Below, piece after piece: positions 32,251 to 45,539 of a stretch of 64,000 nucleotides of DNA. Made by a program: the position numbers and the translations under genes. How positions within the stretch are numbered: the first letter of the stretch is position 1; each line of letters opens with the position of its first letter. Source of the stretch: Siphonodentalium dalli (taxonomy: Eukaryota > Mollusca > Scaphopoda > Gadilida > Siphonodentaliidae); NCBI GenBank assembly GCA_032622095.1, contig CP136064.1:247535827-247599826 (forward strand). The letters run 5' to 3'. The notes beneath the pieces are model-generated. The model was given only the letters and a program-made list of their open reading frames with translations, did not search any database and was not told where the DNA came from.

Positions 32251-32476
32251 TGACTGATTATTATTGAAAGTGTTATGCAAGGATAAAGTGATGCAGCTTT
32301 CAAATTCTGATAATTTATTTAACACTTTCACGATAACAACTATAAATGGCAACGGTAAATAACTAAATATACATATAAATAATAATAAATAACAATATTC
32401 GCATGAATATTCACAAAACAAACGTATGCAATTATCCAGCAGCACGTTGACGTATATTCATTATGTAAGTTTAGCA

Positions 32477-35400
32477 TCACAAGTCGCTCGGGGTGAAGGT
32501 CATGGACATGGCCTCTCTCAGAATATCGTGGTCACAGTTCTCTGAAGTCGCGTGTAACTCCTCAGAAACAAACGAGTTGACTATTGCCTGTGTATCGTCG
32601 CAGTAACCGTGGTAACCGCCGCTTCCGATGCTGCTGTTTGACGAATCTGACTGAAAATCGCCATCTGGTGAGGATTCATAGATTGTGAGGGAAGGTACCA
32701 GGCTATCGGGTGAGATATGTGAATCTTCGTCATCAGTGGCTGGAAGATTTATGTCGTCCTTATTCTTTGATATATAGAAGATGTCTGCTTTCAGTTGTTC
32801 AAACTCTGGTGTCAATTGCGACGATGGTTCACAGAACGCTGCTAGTGTAAAAATGTCGTTTGAATATGGGAGTACAGAGGAATATACTGCTTGGTGACTG
32901 AGTTGGCGACAACTTTTGAAATTCCTGCTATCATAACTGAATTCGTCGTATGACATCGAGAAGACAGGAGATGATGAGGTGAAGGCTGGAAGGATTCGGC
33001 TGTCCCAGGTCGGTATCGGCGAATCCAGAACCTGAGTGGGTGTGTAGCTCTGTGGAGAATAGTCTTGGTGTGGAGTTTGTGTGTGACTAGGATTAACTTG
33101 CCTTCTTTTGTTTTCTGGTTGAATATCTGCAAAACAAATAAAACATACGAATTAACAATTGAATTGTTCTGGAAATATTATCCAATGTAAATGATTACGA
33201 GAGCCTGTCGAGACGGCAGTTGCAGCCAATAATTTCTTGAAGTGCATTTGGATAGATTCCAGGTGTTGTCATCTTGTATTTTACACACGTATTAGTCAGG
33301 AAATACAACCGACGATTCGCTTGTGTGTTAAGTGGATTCCAGGATTAATCTTTTTCAAGTTCGTGAACAAATATTTGAATTTTCGTTTTGTCGTCTCAAA
33401 ATCGTTCTTCGTAAAAGAGGCTGTGTTGCTTTCTCAGATTTGGAGTAAATTATAAAGAAAATATAAAATTAATGACTTTAACCTCATATGTGTATGAATA
33501 CTTACAACTCGTATCTTCAGACTCTGATCTCAGTCGCTTCTTTGTCATTGTTCTGGAACTGGAAAGGAGAGGATACACAAGTCAGATTTCAATGAAAATA
33601 ATGATGGTCTAAAATTCTTATCTAAATATCTTATTATCTCCTTGTTTTATTTTGGCGACGGTTGAATTTCTCTACAATAACCGTGGAAGAAAATGTTAGG
33701 CGCCATAGTCCGAACTGAATCCAAGTATCGGCTAATGGATCTGATGGGAGAAACCGCGAGATTTGAAAAAAAAACAAGAAGTAAACAATTACTTTATATC
33801 AACATTAAAGGCCGTGATGATATATGCGTTCAATAATATAGATACTTGACCCGGAGCAAATGGTTATAGTGGCTGTGGGGTGGACACAACCCTAATCCGT
33901 GTGTGCACATTTGTTATGTCATGCCGCCGAAAAATACCATAACTGACTGCATAACACTCACCTCTCATCTTTATTCTCTCTGAAGCCTTTTGCGAATGGA
34001 TTGTTGTCGATCTTGAGCTTCGTAATCTGAAAGAAGAAATTCTAATTGTGTCATAACGAATGTATGTTACGAGCCGAAGAGATACAAAGTGAAGTGTAAG
34101 GTTGACAGTTGAATCGAAAATTCGATAAAAAGAGGATATAGTGTTGACCAATGGCTGAATGAGGCCTGAATAAATCACGAAGACTCCGCCCTAATGCTTC
34201 TTAGCAACTATTCCAGAATAAAAAGTGGGGTGCTACCACGATCTCATTTGACTGATTACGAAGTACACTGATGTTTGGAATTCCATATAATACATCAAAT
34301 CGAATTTATGAATTCCCTTTTCAGTGTTATAATTATGTGCGCAGTTCATTGAATTTCCCTGACGTAGAGCTGAAATATGATGTTTTCCTTCTTAACTATT
34401 CAAGCTGTTGCACTTGTTGAACCAGTGTCATGTGTTATTGGAAGGCTTGATATTTGTTATACTAGATACGTACCTCTTCGCTCTGGTATGCGGTGACGGG
34501 AATGAAAGTTGTCTCAGCAAAGGTGAAGGTCTTTGTTAGCGCTTGTCCGGGACGTTCGTCTGCCATGGCTATATGAAGACGAGGCTTGTATTTCTGCATC
34601 GTGTTCACTATGACCTGCAAACAGAAGTTAGGTTAAACCTCCGTTCACTGAATGGACTCTCACTTTCAGTTATAGCAGAATACAACGGAATGGTCTAATC
34701 ATAATTAATTGTGTAATTTACATTCGGGTCATATGAGCGAACGACAGACATAGAACCCCATTCAGATTTTGCCCCTTAAGCTATATTGTTAACATATCTC
34801 TCAAATACTGCATGTATTTACAGTTTAATGAGAATAAACATATTGAACATTTAAATAAATTCTTCTGTAGGGATACACAGCTTTACGTTTTAACAGACAT
34901 CCCTTGAAACGAATCAGTGAGAATAAAATAACTAGCCATGGGCGAGTATATTCTACTTGACCAAACAATGTGACGCTTGTATAGTTTGAACTTGATTGAA
35001 ACGACCACTATTTTGTTTCCATTCCATGACACAAATAAATATATAGATAACACCGGCATGATGTGTAGTGTGAGGCAATACAAAGTGAATGATTTTATAT
35101 TATGTCCATACAATTCCAAATACCATGTTGATATTGTTGAGAATTGAGTTAAAGTTCAATGAAGTTAGTTCTTCTAAAACAAAAACCATCATACTTACAT
35201 TCCCTTGCTGTGATTTCCTGTTATTTGTCAGTTTGAGTTTGTGGAACATGACAGACTTACGCATCCAGAATGATCCGGGTGCCGGGGAATCGGGATGTAC
35301 ATAGGTTGTCATGGGAACCGGACTATCGGCGTTACCGGAAGCTAACCATTCAGAGTCGTAGAACTTGTACCGACAGTCGTCCACGGAAACCACGTCTATG

Positions 35401-36484
35401 GAGAGGGTGTACTGTTTCGTGGGGTGTAGTCCCTCAATGGAGTACGACAGTGATGGGAACATCCGTCTGCAAAGAGAAATCGTCATATAAAAATTTGTTG
35501 AATGTTCATAAGACAAAGATTTAGAGAACTGCGCGATTTGAGCTACTTGCGATCACCCTGTCAATATTTTATTTGTGTTCTTCCGCAAAATGCTGGCGGA
35601 TGCAGTATGAACATATTGTTCGGTCATTATTATAATGTACATTTATGTGATACAGTAAATACGCAAGAAAACGCTTTATTTATGTGCCTGAAACTTAGGA
35701 AAATTCAAGAAATTATATGGCAATCACGTTACATTGTTCCCTGGCCCGATTTTCGGTAATAAAGGGACAGTTTTTAACATACTGAATAAAACGAATCAGG
35801 TGAATTGAATCCAACTTGCTTCGCAATGTTCCAGACTTACCTTCCAACTTTGGTGACTATCATTTCCGTCCCAATCTTATCAAACGTCCTCCACATTCGA
35901 GCATTATGTATAGAGACGTTTAGTTCCCCCTGGTGGCTATGGGTTGCACTAACATCAACGGGTCGTGTATGTTGGCATTCTGAAATAAGCAAAACAAGCA
36001 TGAATGATGTGAAAATCAACTGGGTAAATAATAAGTACAAAACCGCATGCTCCATTTGATCATTCGCTAAGCATGAATTAGAAAGGTACCCGATTAAGCG
36101 TCGACCAAAAAACAGCTCAGTTATGTGGGATTTGAAAATTTAGCCACACATTATTTCAGTATTTTATGAAGAAATCAAAATGACGAAGTCTGAATTAATA
36201 TAATAAACTAGAACAATAATCCAGCGCCACTTTATGTTTTATATATGTTAATTCGGATAGAAGAGACTGGGTAAAACTTTCGGATTTAATTTTAGCAGAC
36301 AATGAATGTAAACTAATGGTACAACATACACAAAGAAGGTGGAAATCTTACCTATTCCTGCAGCTGAATCCTGAGGTAGAATCTCTTGTTTCTTGTACCG
36401 ACAACCTTGCGGCTGGTATGTCTGTGGAGGTAAGATCGACGGGATGACGGAGTCCCAGGTAGCGTAGACACTGTCAGAGAACAT
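32477..36484 (-). CDS. T-box transcription factor gene A3, 7 coding exons, 482 aa
   Basis: Coding exons (minus): 36352-36484, 35841-35979, 35199-35466, 34474-34614, 33962-34026, 33506-33558, 32477-33126. All junctions are GT-AG and the total is 1449 nt in frame. The T-box is complete with GRRMFP, HPDSP, KLKLTNN, VTAYQ and NPFAKGF. Differences from A2 cluster in exon 2 (GELNVSIHNARMW versus REVTVSLHNAGMW); residue 267 is Tyr instead of Asp because exon 6 ends in T. Introns are shorter than in A2 because intron 2 lacks the 1.38-kb insertion. Poly(A) signal at 32314-32319. Very recent duplicate of A2. Role as a nuclear DNA-binding regulator follows from the family; expression is unknown. Confidence 0.93.
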
Positions 36485-36489
36485 GGTTC

Positions 36490-39379
36490 AATTCCTGTAA
36501 TGAAAACGAAGGAACTTAAAGTCAATGCAGAATAAATAACCACGATTATATAAATCGTGATTCAGTGATAAAAACAAAGTTACATGTACGTTCGAAAACG
36601 CGTCACATGGTGCAAAATACCTAGCCGCCATATCAATGGGATGCTAGTTGTAGAATCTTAAAATAAACTCAATTCAACAAGAGCGATTGATGCTAAACTA
36701 ACATGAACCGCCATTCAGTCTGACATTTAGTGGTACCTCAGAAAATTATGGTCCTCGCTGGCCAGGGATGTGGCTAGAGGGTCTCCGCTGGGGGGGGGTG
36801 TCCACCTTGGGAATTTCCAACTGCACCCCCCCCCCCCTTGAGTCGGAATCACACCGATACAACTTTTTTGCATAATTCCATTTGCACCCCCCCCCTTGAG
36901 TCGGAATCCTACCAACACAACTTATTTTGCATATTTCATTTGCACCCCCCCCCCTTGTACCTCATGCTCAGGCATAATTTCCTATATATTCATAAGCCAT
37001 GCTTCTATTTTCCCACTATGAGAACATTAAGATATTTTAACCTGAAAATTGCCCCCCAAAAAAACAACTAGTGATCTAATTCCAGACAAATGCACACAGC
37101 TACCGACAACAGACCAGGAAACACCGGGCCGACCATGGTTGTTCGGCCCGGTGTGAGAAAATTTTGAAAACTATACAAGAAAATCGCAAATCCTAGCATC
37201 AAGACTGGCCTCAACTGAAGCTTTCCTAGTGTTGGAAATTTCAAACCTCATACTCCCCCTCAGGTTGGAAAATTCTTCAACTGATGACCATTTATGTCTA
37301 CAAGTTTGACCAAATGTAGTAAAATATTGTTTTGCTAAACTAATTAGCAGTTTTGTATTGGCCATGTGAATGGGGCAATGACACACCGGGCCGACCATGG
37401 TTCGGCCCGGTGTGCGAAAATTTTGAAATCTGAACAAGAAAATCGCAAAATCCTAACATCTAGACTAGCCTCAAGCCTTCCTACTGTTCGAAATTTCAAA
37501 CCCTACACCCCCACTTAGGTTGGAAATTTTCCAACTGATGACAATTCCAATGACAATGTTGACCAATTGTATGACAATATTGTTTTCTTAAATTAACTAG
37601 AAGTTTTTGACTGGCCACGGGGGAGAGACCAGGACACAAGCTTTCCAAGTGTTGGAAATTTCCAACCTGTCACCCCCCTAAGGTTGGAAAAATTCCAACT
37701 GATGACCATTTCTGTCAAAATTTTTGACCAAAAATAGGAACATATGCAAATATTGGTCGAAAAACAATAAATTCCCCCAATAAATTGTTTTATAATCAAA
37801 CTACGAGAACATTTTCAACCTATTGTTGGTGTGAAATTTCGTTGTGGCAGGTATGAAATTTCCAACTATTGAAAATATAGCTCTCTGCTGGGGGGGTGAG
37901 ACACCCCCCCCCCACACCCCCCTCTAGCCACATCCCTGTCGCTGGCACATACAGCGCTCCTTGAACTTAAGAGTATATCGGGACGTTTTAGACTTCGATT
38001 GCAGAGAATCGTGTTTCTTATCTTAAAACATGAATAATTCTCATACATGTTGAAACCCTAAGATTACAATAATATATTGACCTTAACACAAACCACTACA
38101 ATAACAGCTGCATGGGAATCAAGAATCCAGTGTGATACGAATCATGACAATTTATTCTCCAAGTCGCGCAGTACGCAGTTGATTTAAAGAGCGTTTTAAT
38201 TGTTTACATTGTTCTCACACTTCTCTTGGCAGATAGTGCATTGCATAAGTGCAAAGTCGTAATAGTAAAATACTAATACAAGAATGGAGTGCTATATGCT
38301 AAAGTTGGTGCAAACTAAGAACAACATGTCGCGGGACTGTCCCAATGGGACTACTAGTAAGTCACTATATTAATATATTTGTATGTCGATAAAACTAAAA
38401 ACGACCAGGAATAAAAGCACGGACAAAGTTGTGGATGTTGCGAACAATTGCTATGTCGAAAAAGGGGGATAACTCCACTAAAAAAAAGTCCGATCAAGCA
38501 TATTCACATGGTACTAAATATCCGTGCCAAAAAATTACTGAAAATGTAGAAACACAACTCGACAAAATTGCGCCCACTGATGGACGGACAGACGGAGGTA
38601 TAATAATATGGCCATCGCTGACACACATATTATAAGGAACTGACCGCAGTTCCCTGAATTTAAAGTAAATTGGAATGTTTTAGAAAATTGGAAGTTTTAG
38701 ACTAGGTTTGCATAGAATCTTGTTTTTGTTGAAACATGAAGAACTCTCGTTCATATAGAAACAATACGTTTTTAGTTATATGGACTGAACACTACACTGA
38801 CAAGCTGAAAATAAAGTATTAAAATAGTAATACAAAGTAATATATGCTACTCACAATTTAACTGCAGCTGAGTCGTTGTGTTATAAAGTGATGAAGTGGT
38901 TATGATGCGTTATGTTTGGATTATGCTTTATTCTGATGATAAGTTTCAGTATATATACAGATACAGGGATACTCATTGTCACATCTCACTTCCTCTGGTA
39001 TTAATTTTATAGATGCTCGACTATTTTTCGGAGTTGTTTTCATAACGATACTAGTGTGATTAGTTATCAAGATAGCAATCAACAGTTGGGATTCTTATAC
39101 AAACAACTACTCATCGTGATTGTGTTTTTACAGTGCACACACCCTAAGATTACCAGTTTTCATAAGAATCAACCGTTGATTGCTGTTTTCATAACCTATC
39201 ACACCAGCATCGTAAAACAAATACCACGGAATTGAGAGCTGACAATGAGTATTCCTATAAGAGTATAAAAATAGTGAAACCTATCACATGAAACTTCATA
39301 CCAAAAATCCACATCATAACCATATCAGCAAGTTACAAGAAAGACAGGTTCACAGAAATTCACGTCCAACCATGTTTAA
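36490..39379. other. Unit 3 intergenic block upstream of gene A3
   Basis: Collinear with the blocks of units 1 and 2 but interrupted by a 1176-bp hAT-like element (36763-37938). Hairpin at about 39049-39210; minisatellite reduced to one copy. No coding sequence. Confidence 0.6.
36763..37938. mobile_element. Non-autonomous hAT-like transposon, 1176 bp, 8-bp target duplication
   Basis: Termini CAGGGATGTGGCTAGAGGG and its inverted complement, flanked by TCGCTGGC at 36755-36762 and 37939-37946. Units 1 and 2 have the site once, uninterrupted. Eight-base duplications and CAGGG ends fit the hAT superfamily. The interior has two direct repeats of about 260 bases (about 37116-37380 and 37381-37620), each starting with a strong palindrome ACACCGGGCCGACCATGGTT plus complement, and several C-runs. 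No transposase. Confidence 0.85.
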
Positions 39380-39588
39380 AGATACGGGCGATGTTGGCTG
39401 TGGGTATACTTCTGTAACACGAGCAGGCTCTTGTTTACGTACACCATCGTACGTCTTGACTACAATATACTATTTACGCGCTGATTATGTTTGGCATATG
39501 AACAAAACTATATATTTTTTAATATTCCTTCTGTTGATGGCGATTTGAACAAATATGATTATTTCTGCAACGAACGCCGCCCGTACCT
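39380..39588. mobile_element. Short TTAA-type MITE (209 bp)
   Basis: Flanked by TTAA at 39376-39379 and 39589-39592; ends GATACGGGCGATGTTGG and CGCCGCCCGTACCT. Internally deleted relative of 59544-60018. Confidence 0.65.
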
Positions 39589-39592
39589 TTAA

Positions 39593-40225
39593 CTGTAAAT
39601 TGTGTGGACTTTGAATCTCTTTTACTTTTGTGCTCTATATTTCACATCGCAAATAATTGTTTGGAGAATAAAACAATTTCATTTCGACAATATAAGGCTA
39701 TTAACACCAAATTGTCCTTTATCCAGACTTCTCCTTTTCAAAAGATAAAACTGATTCATACCAATTCTCAAAACTTCCATGTGCTCTCAGTTAATTCACC
39801 CCAAATGATATATGTATTTAATGCTATGTCAACTTTGTTTGATACTTTTATTTCAATAACCAATTACATGACACTACCGAACATGAATCAATAACGAGAG
39901 AGAGAGATATATATATATATATTCTTCATAACTCCATATCACGGAAATGCGTTCTCTTATATATGCGACTCTCACATATTGAGCATCGCTATATATAAGA
40001 GAATACATTGGCTTAACAATATTTACGTTGACCTTGTAAGCCAGTGTATTCTATTTTATATGCGAGGATCCCAATGGTAGATTCTGATATATAATGTACT
40101 GGCACATGATCTGTAATTCTGCACCAGCACAGCCCCCACAATGAAAGGGTTTAATCGTCTAGTTGGTACCGATGACTCGCTACCTATTCGCAATTAATAT
40201 TTTAATGTGATTATTTCTTTTTCAG
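39593..40225. other. Junction region before pseudogene 3
   Basis: Exon 2 and the hAT-like MITE seen in units 1 and 2 are missing. Homology resumes at about 39945 (the three-arm palindrome) after a GA/TA simple repeat at 39895-39922. No gene seen. Confidence 0.5.
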
Positions 40226-40329
40226 ACGGATGTTCCCTTCACTGACGTGTACACTCGATTGAATGCTTCCACCCCACGACGCAATACACCCTCTCCATCA
40301 ACGTGGTGTCCGTGGATGACTGCCGGTAC

Positions 40330-42007
40330 TAGAAAACCATAGTCAGAAATGGTTACGCGCTCAAGATCATATATTATATACCCATGATTGTAATAATAGA
40401 ATTTTTATCATTTCTGTTATTTGTAATTGGCATAGCTTATCACAAACCAAAAATCAACATTATTGACATAATGTAACGCCAATAAACGAAATTGAAATTA
40501 TCAACTACACCTTTTACCGGACTCGGCCTCGGGGTCGCACTACAGCTCGGGGTCGGGGTCGCACTACAACTTTTAATGTGTCCCAATAATTAACATTATA
40601 TAAATAGAACCCACATGCGCTATGGCAGCGCCCAGGGGAAACCACGAAGTTAACACTATAGGAACCAGGAAGCTAAATGTGTTCCAGAGTCGAGGATCGT
40701 GTGCTAAAGGTGAAGGTTACTGGAGAATGACCTTCACCTGATACATGTGACACGTTATTAAAGGATGACATCGTATTTATTTGATTTGTACATATCTAAA
40801 TAATTTAAACTGGTGAATTAATGGGGGATGGATTTTTGTGAGTGGGAAATTTATTTAACTAGCTGCTGTAGTTCTGGGGGTTTTTTTCCAGATCAAATTT
40901 GGCTGTGGGATAGCCCTGTCGTACACTTGGGGATTTATTTTAAAAAGTAAACACATGACCTATTATTTTTCTTGCATTTTCGTGATCAACTGGTGTCAAT
41001 CTAGCTGGGTAAACATCACTGGAGTGGCCTGTAGGCTTCAAGTCAGTGAATTTGGCCGAAACGTTAACAGTGTCGCCTGTGGGAAACCATTTAGTTCAGT
41101 GATTCATGTACATCATTATCTTTTCAGTATATAGAGTTACTTCTCTTTCATCAGATACAGATACTTCATTGTTTGGTCATTCACGTTTTTCCGGTTTATT
41201 TATTTAAAAGTCAAACTGCGCGATCAGGAGGCCGGTTACCGGTAAAAGGTGTAGTTGAGAATTTCAATTTCGTTTATTGTCCTTTACATTATTATGTCAA
41301 TACTGTTGATTTTTGATTTGTGACAAGCTATGTCAATTACCAATAAAAGAAATTTAAAAGATAATTTGTAAGTCTTATATTTCAACTTTTATAGATATGT
41401 TTCGTTCTGCAGCCCACTGATGGTTGTGGTCGGAGACGGCCGAGTCGGCCGCCGGTTCGTTAATTAGGTGCTGGTTGTTATTGTTATTTTAACGGAATTC
41501 TGAGTTGGTCATTCGCGAAACCAATATATTTTATATTCTATAATTAAAAGCATGGGTATATTATATATGATCTTGTTTATGGATATTGTAGGAAGTCTAA
41601 TCTGACCGTGACAAATTGAGCTATAGCGATGGGATTTCTCGCAGGACAACACATTTCGGGTTTTCGTGGGGTGTCTATCCGCTGGATGTCTTATAGTTGC
41701 AGTATGTAACAATTATGACCGCGTTAGTTGATTTCGATGTTTAGGTATGAACAATAGCTGGACCATGCACTCTTCGTGGGAACACAATACCTCCGATTTT
41801 TTATCCGCATTTAGAAACTTTCTGGTGTGGTGAATGAGAAACCTGCAGTAATAAGCCGTAGTTGTTTGTAATAATTCGAAGGATTAGTTGTTTTAACGGA
41901 ATTCTGAGGTGGTGAATTCATGTAACCAATATATTTTATATTATAATTTATATTTATGGCTAATAATATGATCTTGAGGGCGTTACCATTTCTGATTATG
42001 GTTTTCT
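40330..42007. mobile_element. 1.68-kb TIR element in exon 3 of pseudogene 3
   Basis: Same element as 26534-28238; contains the coding remnant at about 40854-41085 (minus). Confidence 0.74.
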
Positions 42008-42036
42008 TGTGTATATATGGGCTTCAATAATAATCT

Positions 42037-42264
42037 TGATCACTGAGTCGCTACCAAATTGGATCCACCAGCACAGTTCCGCGCATTCAGAGCTACAGGT
42101 CAATGTCTGGAGTAGCATCCAATATATGTAACTTTTGAATATTCATGAATGTTCAAAACTCCATATATGGAATGTATTTTTTTTTTCTCAAGAACTTTGA
42201 CCTGCAGCACTTAAACCATGGACTGAGGGCTGGATGGATCCAATATGGTAGCGACTTAGTGATC
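42037..42264. mobile_element. Foldback element, unit 3 copy
   Basis: Same as 12015-12243. Confidence 0.7.
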
Positions 42265-43364
42265 TGGCTTATGCTACTAATAATTTTACCAAACAAATTA
42301 TTGGGAATAAGATTAACCCTTTCCATACTAAATATTCATTGACGAGTAGTTATCCCTTGGGAAATGTTCAGGTAATAGGTCGTTTGTTGATTTGTTTTAT
42401 CTGTCGTCTGCTTATATTTCCCAACAACACATCGAGATTAATAACAGAACATTCCAAAGTATACTTTTATAACTGGTAGGAGAATCCATTTAGTATAGAA
42501 CGAGTTAATTAGAAGTGGTGTCACAACCTGTCATCTGCTTGCCAGTGTATGATCTGAATATACATACAGGCGAAGAAATTCATTCCATTGTATAACTGCA
42601 TGGATCAAAGAATGCATTCACTTAATAAAGGGTTTAATATGTTTGTCTTTACAAGTTATAGTGAACACGATGCAGAAATGCAATTCCGGTCTTCACATCT
42701 TCATGGCAGACGACCGTTTCGGAAATACACCAACCAAGACCTTCACCTTTGATGAAACAACTTTCATTCCTGTCACCGCATACCAGAGAGAAGAGGCACG
42801 TAAATGAATATTTCTCACAAGTTTCATAATATTCAATGCATTGCTCTAGATTTTCGAAACAAATCATACTAAAATAATGAAGAATAAAGACATCACATTT
42901 GAGTTCTACTTTAGAGAAATAAAACAAACTGCATTAATAATGTAATTACTAGAAAGAGCAAACAAATTTGACTTGGAGCGTGACATAAAATATCTAACCA
43001 GCGAATGGTTCGTGTACGTCTCGAGTACACCTATCTGTTATCTTATGTAAACACTTATCATTTCATTGCATTTTGCTCGTAATACACATTCGTCATGACG
43101 CAATTCTAATTTCTTTCAGATCACCAAGCTGAAGATTGCCAATAACCCATTTGCAAAATGTTTTAGAGAGTATAATGACGAGATGTGAGTGTTTGCATCA
43201 CGATATTTGTGTCTAGTCCATAACTACTTTAATGGTTTGTATTCTGACTGAAGTTTAAATTGAACCCCTTTATCGATGGCACGGAGATCAAGTTGGTATC
43301 GGGTCATTGGTTTTTATACAAATCGTTTGGATTCACCCACCTGTTACATTCGATAACATCGATT

Positions 43365-43580
43365 ATGATGATGGTGACGACGAAGACGACACCGATTATT
43401 TGATGATGGTGGTGGCGATGATTGCGATGAGGGCAATGCTGCTGATATCGATGTTGTTGATGACGACGGATGATGGTGGTGGTGGTGGTGATGGCGACGA
43501 CGACAAATACGACGACAATGTGTAACCGACGACGACGACAATGGGGATCCTATACGACGACGACGATGATGATGATGATG
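43365..43580. repeat. Trinucleotide microsatellite, pseudogene 3 intron 5
   Basis: Orthologue of 13343-13560. Confidence 0.9.
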
Positions 43581-44018
43581 ATTTATCCTAAGCTGCTGTA
43601 TAATTTTCTTCTATAAATAGACTCATCAAATCTTACCTTCTATTGTATATTGGTTAAACATAGTATAATAATAAGAAGAGTGCAAATTTTCTTTTGGTCA
43701 AAATATGACGATCATTTCCTCTTTTTTCTCGTTCCAGAACAATAACAAAGAAGGATCGGAGTCTGAAGTCATGACTGGTAAGATTACTATAGATGTATAT
43801 GCGATGTCAAAATCATTATTTATATATTATGAGTCTTCTTTTTACTTGAAAACGCTGAAGGTGATACAGCCTCTTCTACAAGACGATTACTCAAATAATT
43901 CGACACGATAAATGAATTTTATAAATGTATTCATCAATTCACTTCAACACAATATATAATGTACAAACCACATCGCGGATGGTTTATATCTTACAGAAGT
44001 TACAGCATTGATATCTAA

Positions 44019-44522
44019 AGGTACGGTTGGCCTTGGCGGTGGTTATCCTGTGAAAATATTTCCACCCGTCAAAAACCGCCACAAACAGAAAGAACATCAA
44101 AATGTAGACATACTTTGTCCGTATACAAATAAGAAATATCGCATAAACAGTATGTTATTGTCAAATGTTTTACCATTGTTATGTAAACAAAAGCATAAAA
44201 AGTTACTTTTCTGGTGTTTGGTTATATTATGATAGTAAACATAAAGAGCGTTCTTTGTTGGTGAATTCCTGTATGGAACTAATAAAGAGCGTTTATGCCA
44301 TTTGTGTGTGATTAGCCAGTAGCATTGTGCTGTCTTCTGTAACACAATCAGGCTCTTGCTTAGGTAAAATATAGTAGGTCTTTATGATAACATGCTGTTT
44401 ACGTGATGGTCATGGTATATATGAACGAAACTGTATGCGATTTAATGTTTTTTCTGTTTACGGTGATTAGAACAAATACGAATATTTTCGACAACTAACT
44501 TGAATTAAGGCCTCACGTGCCT
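44019..44522. mobile_element. TTAA-type MITE, pseudogene 3 intron 6
   Basis: Orthologue of 13997-14500. Confidence 0.7.
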
Positions 44523-44990
44523 TTAAACTTAGTTTATTTTGTAACGATGGATTGGGGCACACGTTTTTGCAACTTATGGAGCCCACGTGGCACGGGCGCA
44601 TATATCAAATGAAATAATGAAGAATAATTCCAATTTTAATTAATTTGTTTTAATTGTTTGCAGGCTTGCAGCGTTGCAACAAGAGTTCAAAAGAAGGCTA
44701 GTCGAACATAAACAAGCACAAGATCTTCACAATGAAAATTGTCCACATAGTTACCCACCCATTCCGATTCTGGATTCCCCGATACCGACCCGAGATCGTC
44801 ACATCCTCCCAGCCTTCATCTCATCAAGATCATACGACGATTCATATGATGACGTCAGAAGTTTCACCAGTTGTCAATAGATCAGTCACCAGTCACTGAG
44901 TTCCTCTGCGCTCTCATACCCCAGAGACTTCCACTTTCTTGCACTAACATCTTTGTGTATACCAACTTCCTGATCAAGCCTGAGTTGCTA

Positions 44991-45432
44991 TGTCATTTTC
45001 AGAATGAGGTCCCCAGAGCGTGAATTTAGTGACTCAATAGCATAGCGGGCTAACATCACTAAATTCACCATAGGGGGACATAATTCTGCTTATGCCTCAT
45101 CTTCTCTGGAAAGTTTCTTTATTATCAAATTTCTATAGAAACTATATATTCTATTCCTTTTCTAGTTTATAGGTTCTATTTCTTGTCTTGTTTAGTTGCT
45201 CTACGTGTATATCACCAAATTGGCAGACGACACATTGCATAATCGAGGTTCCCAATGGGTGTACATCACAATATTCACCATTTTTGGGAACTTCAATCTG
45301 AGTCTATGTCTCCCATAGCAGATGCGGCCATGCAGAATGAGGTTCACATAAGGTGAATTTATTTATGCTAGCTCGCTATGTTGGATAGCGTCACTGAATT
45401 CATCCTCTAGGAACCTTATTCTGTAAATGACA
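44991..45432. mobile_element. TIR element in exon 7 of pseudogene 3
   Basis: Orthologue of 14975-15416. Confidence 0.76.
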
Positions 45433-45539
45433 GACAGAATAATCGTCTTCCAGATCTACATCAGACTTTGAACAGCTGAAATCAGACACGTTCGACATCT
45501 ACAGGAATAAGGATGACATAAGCCTACTAACCAATGATA

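Larger units (their letters stand above)
40226..45539 (+). pseudogene. T-box pseudogene 3 (unit 3), 3'-truncated
   Basis: No exon 1 or 2. Exon 3 is 40226-40329, cut by the shared TIR element (40330-42007). Exon 4 is 42655-42795, open 141 nt but acceptor AA and donor GC. Exon 5 is 43120-43184. Exon 6 is 43732-43777 (7-nt deletion). Exon 7 is from 44664, split by the TIR element at 44991-45432. Homology to the sister copies stops abruptly near 45539 (after CTACTAACCAATGAT), the edge of the duplicated block. Confidence 0.85.

Noticed and set aside
39288-39894. Two ORFs of 86 and 96 codons near the unit 3 junction
   Set aside because: They span a TTAA MITE and intergenic repeats and are not conserved as ORFs in units 1 and 2.
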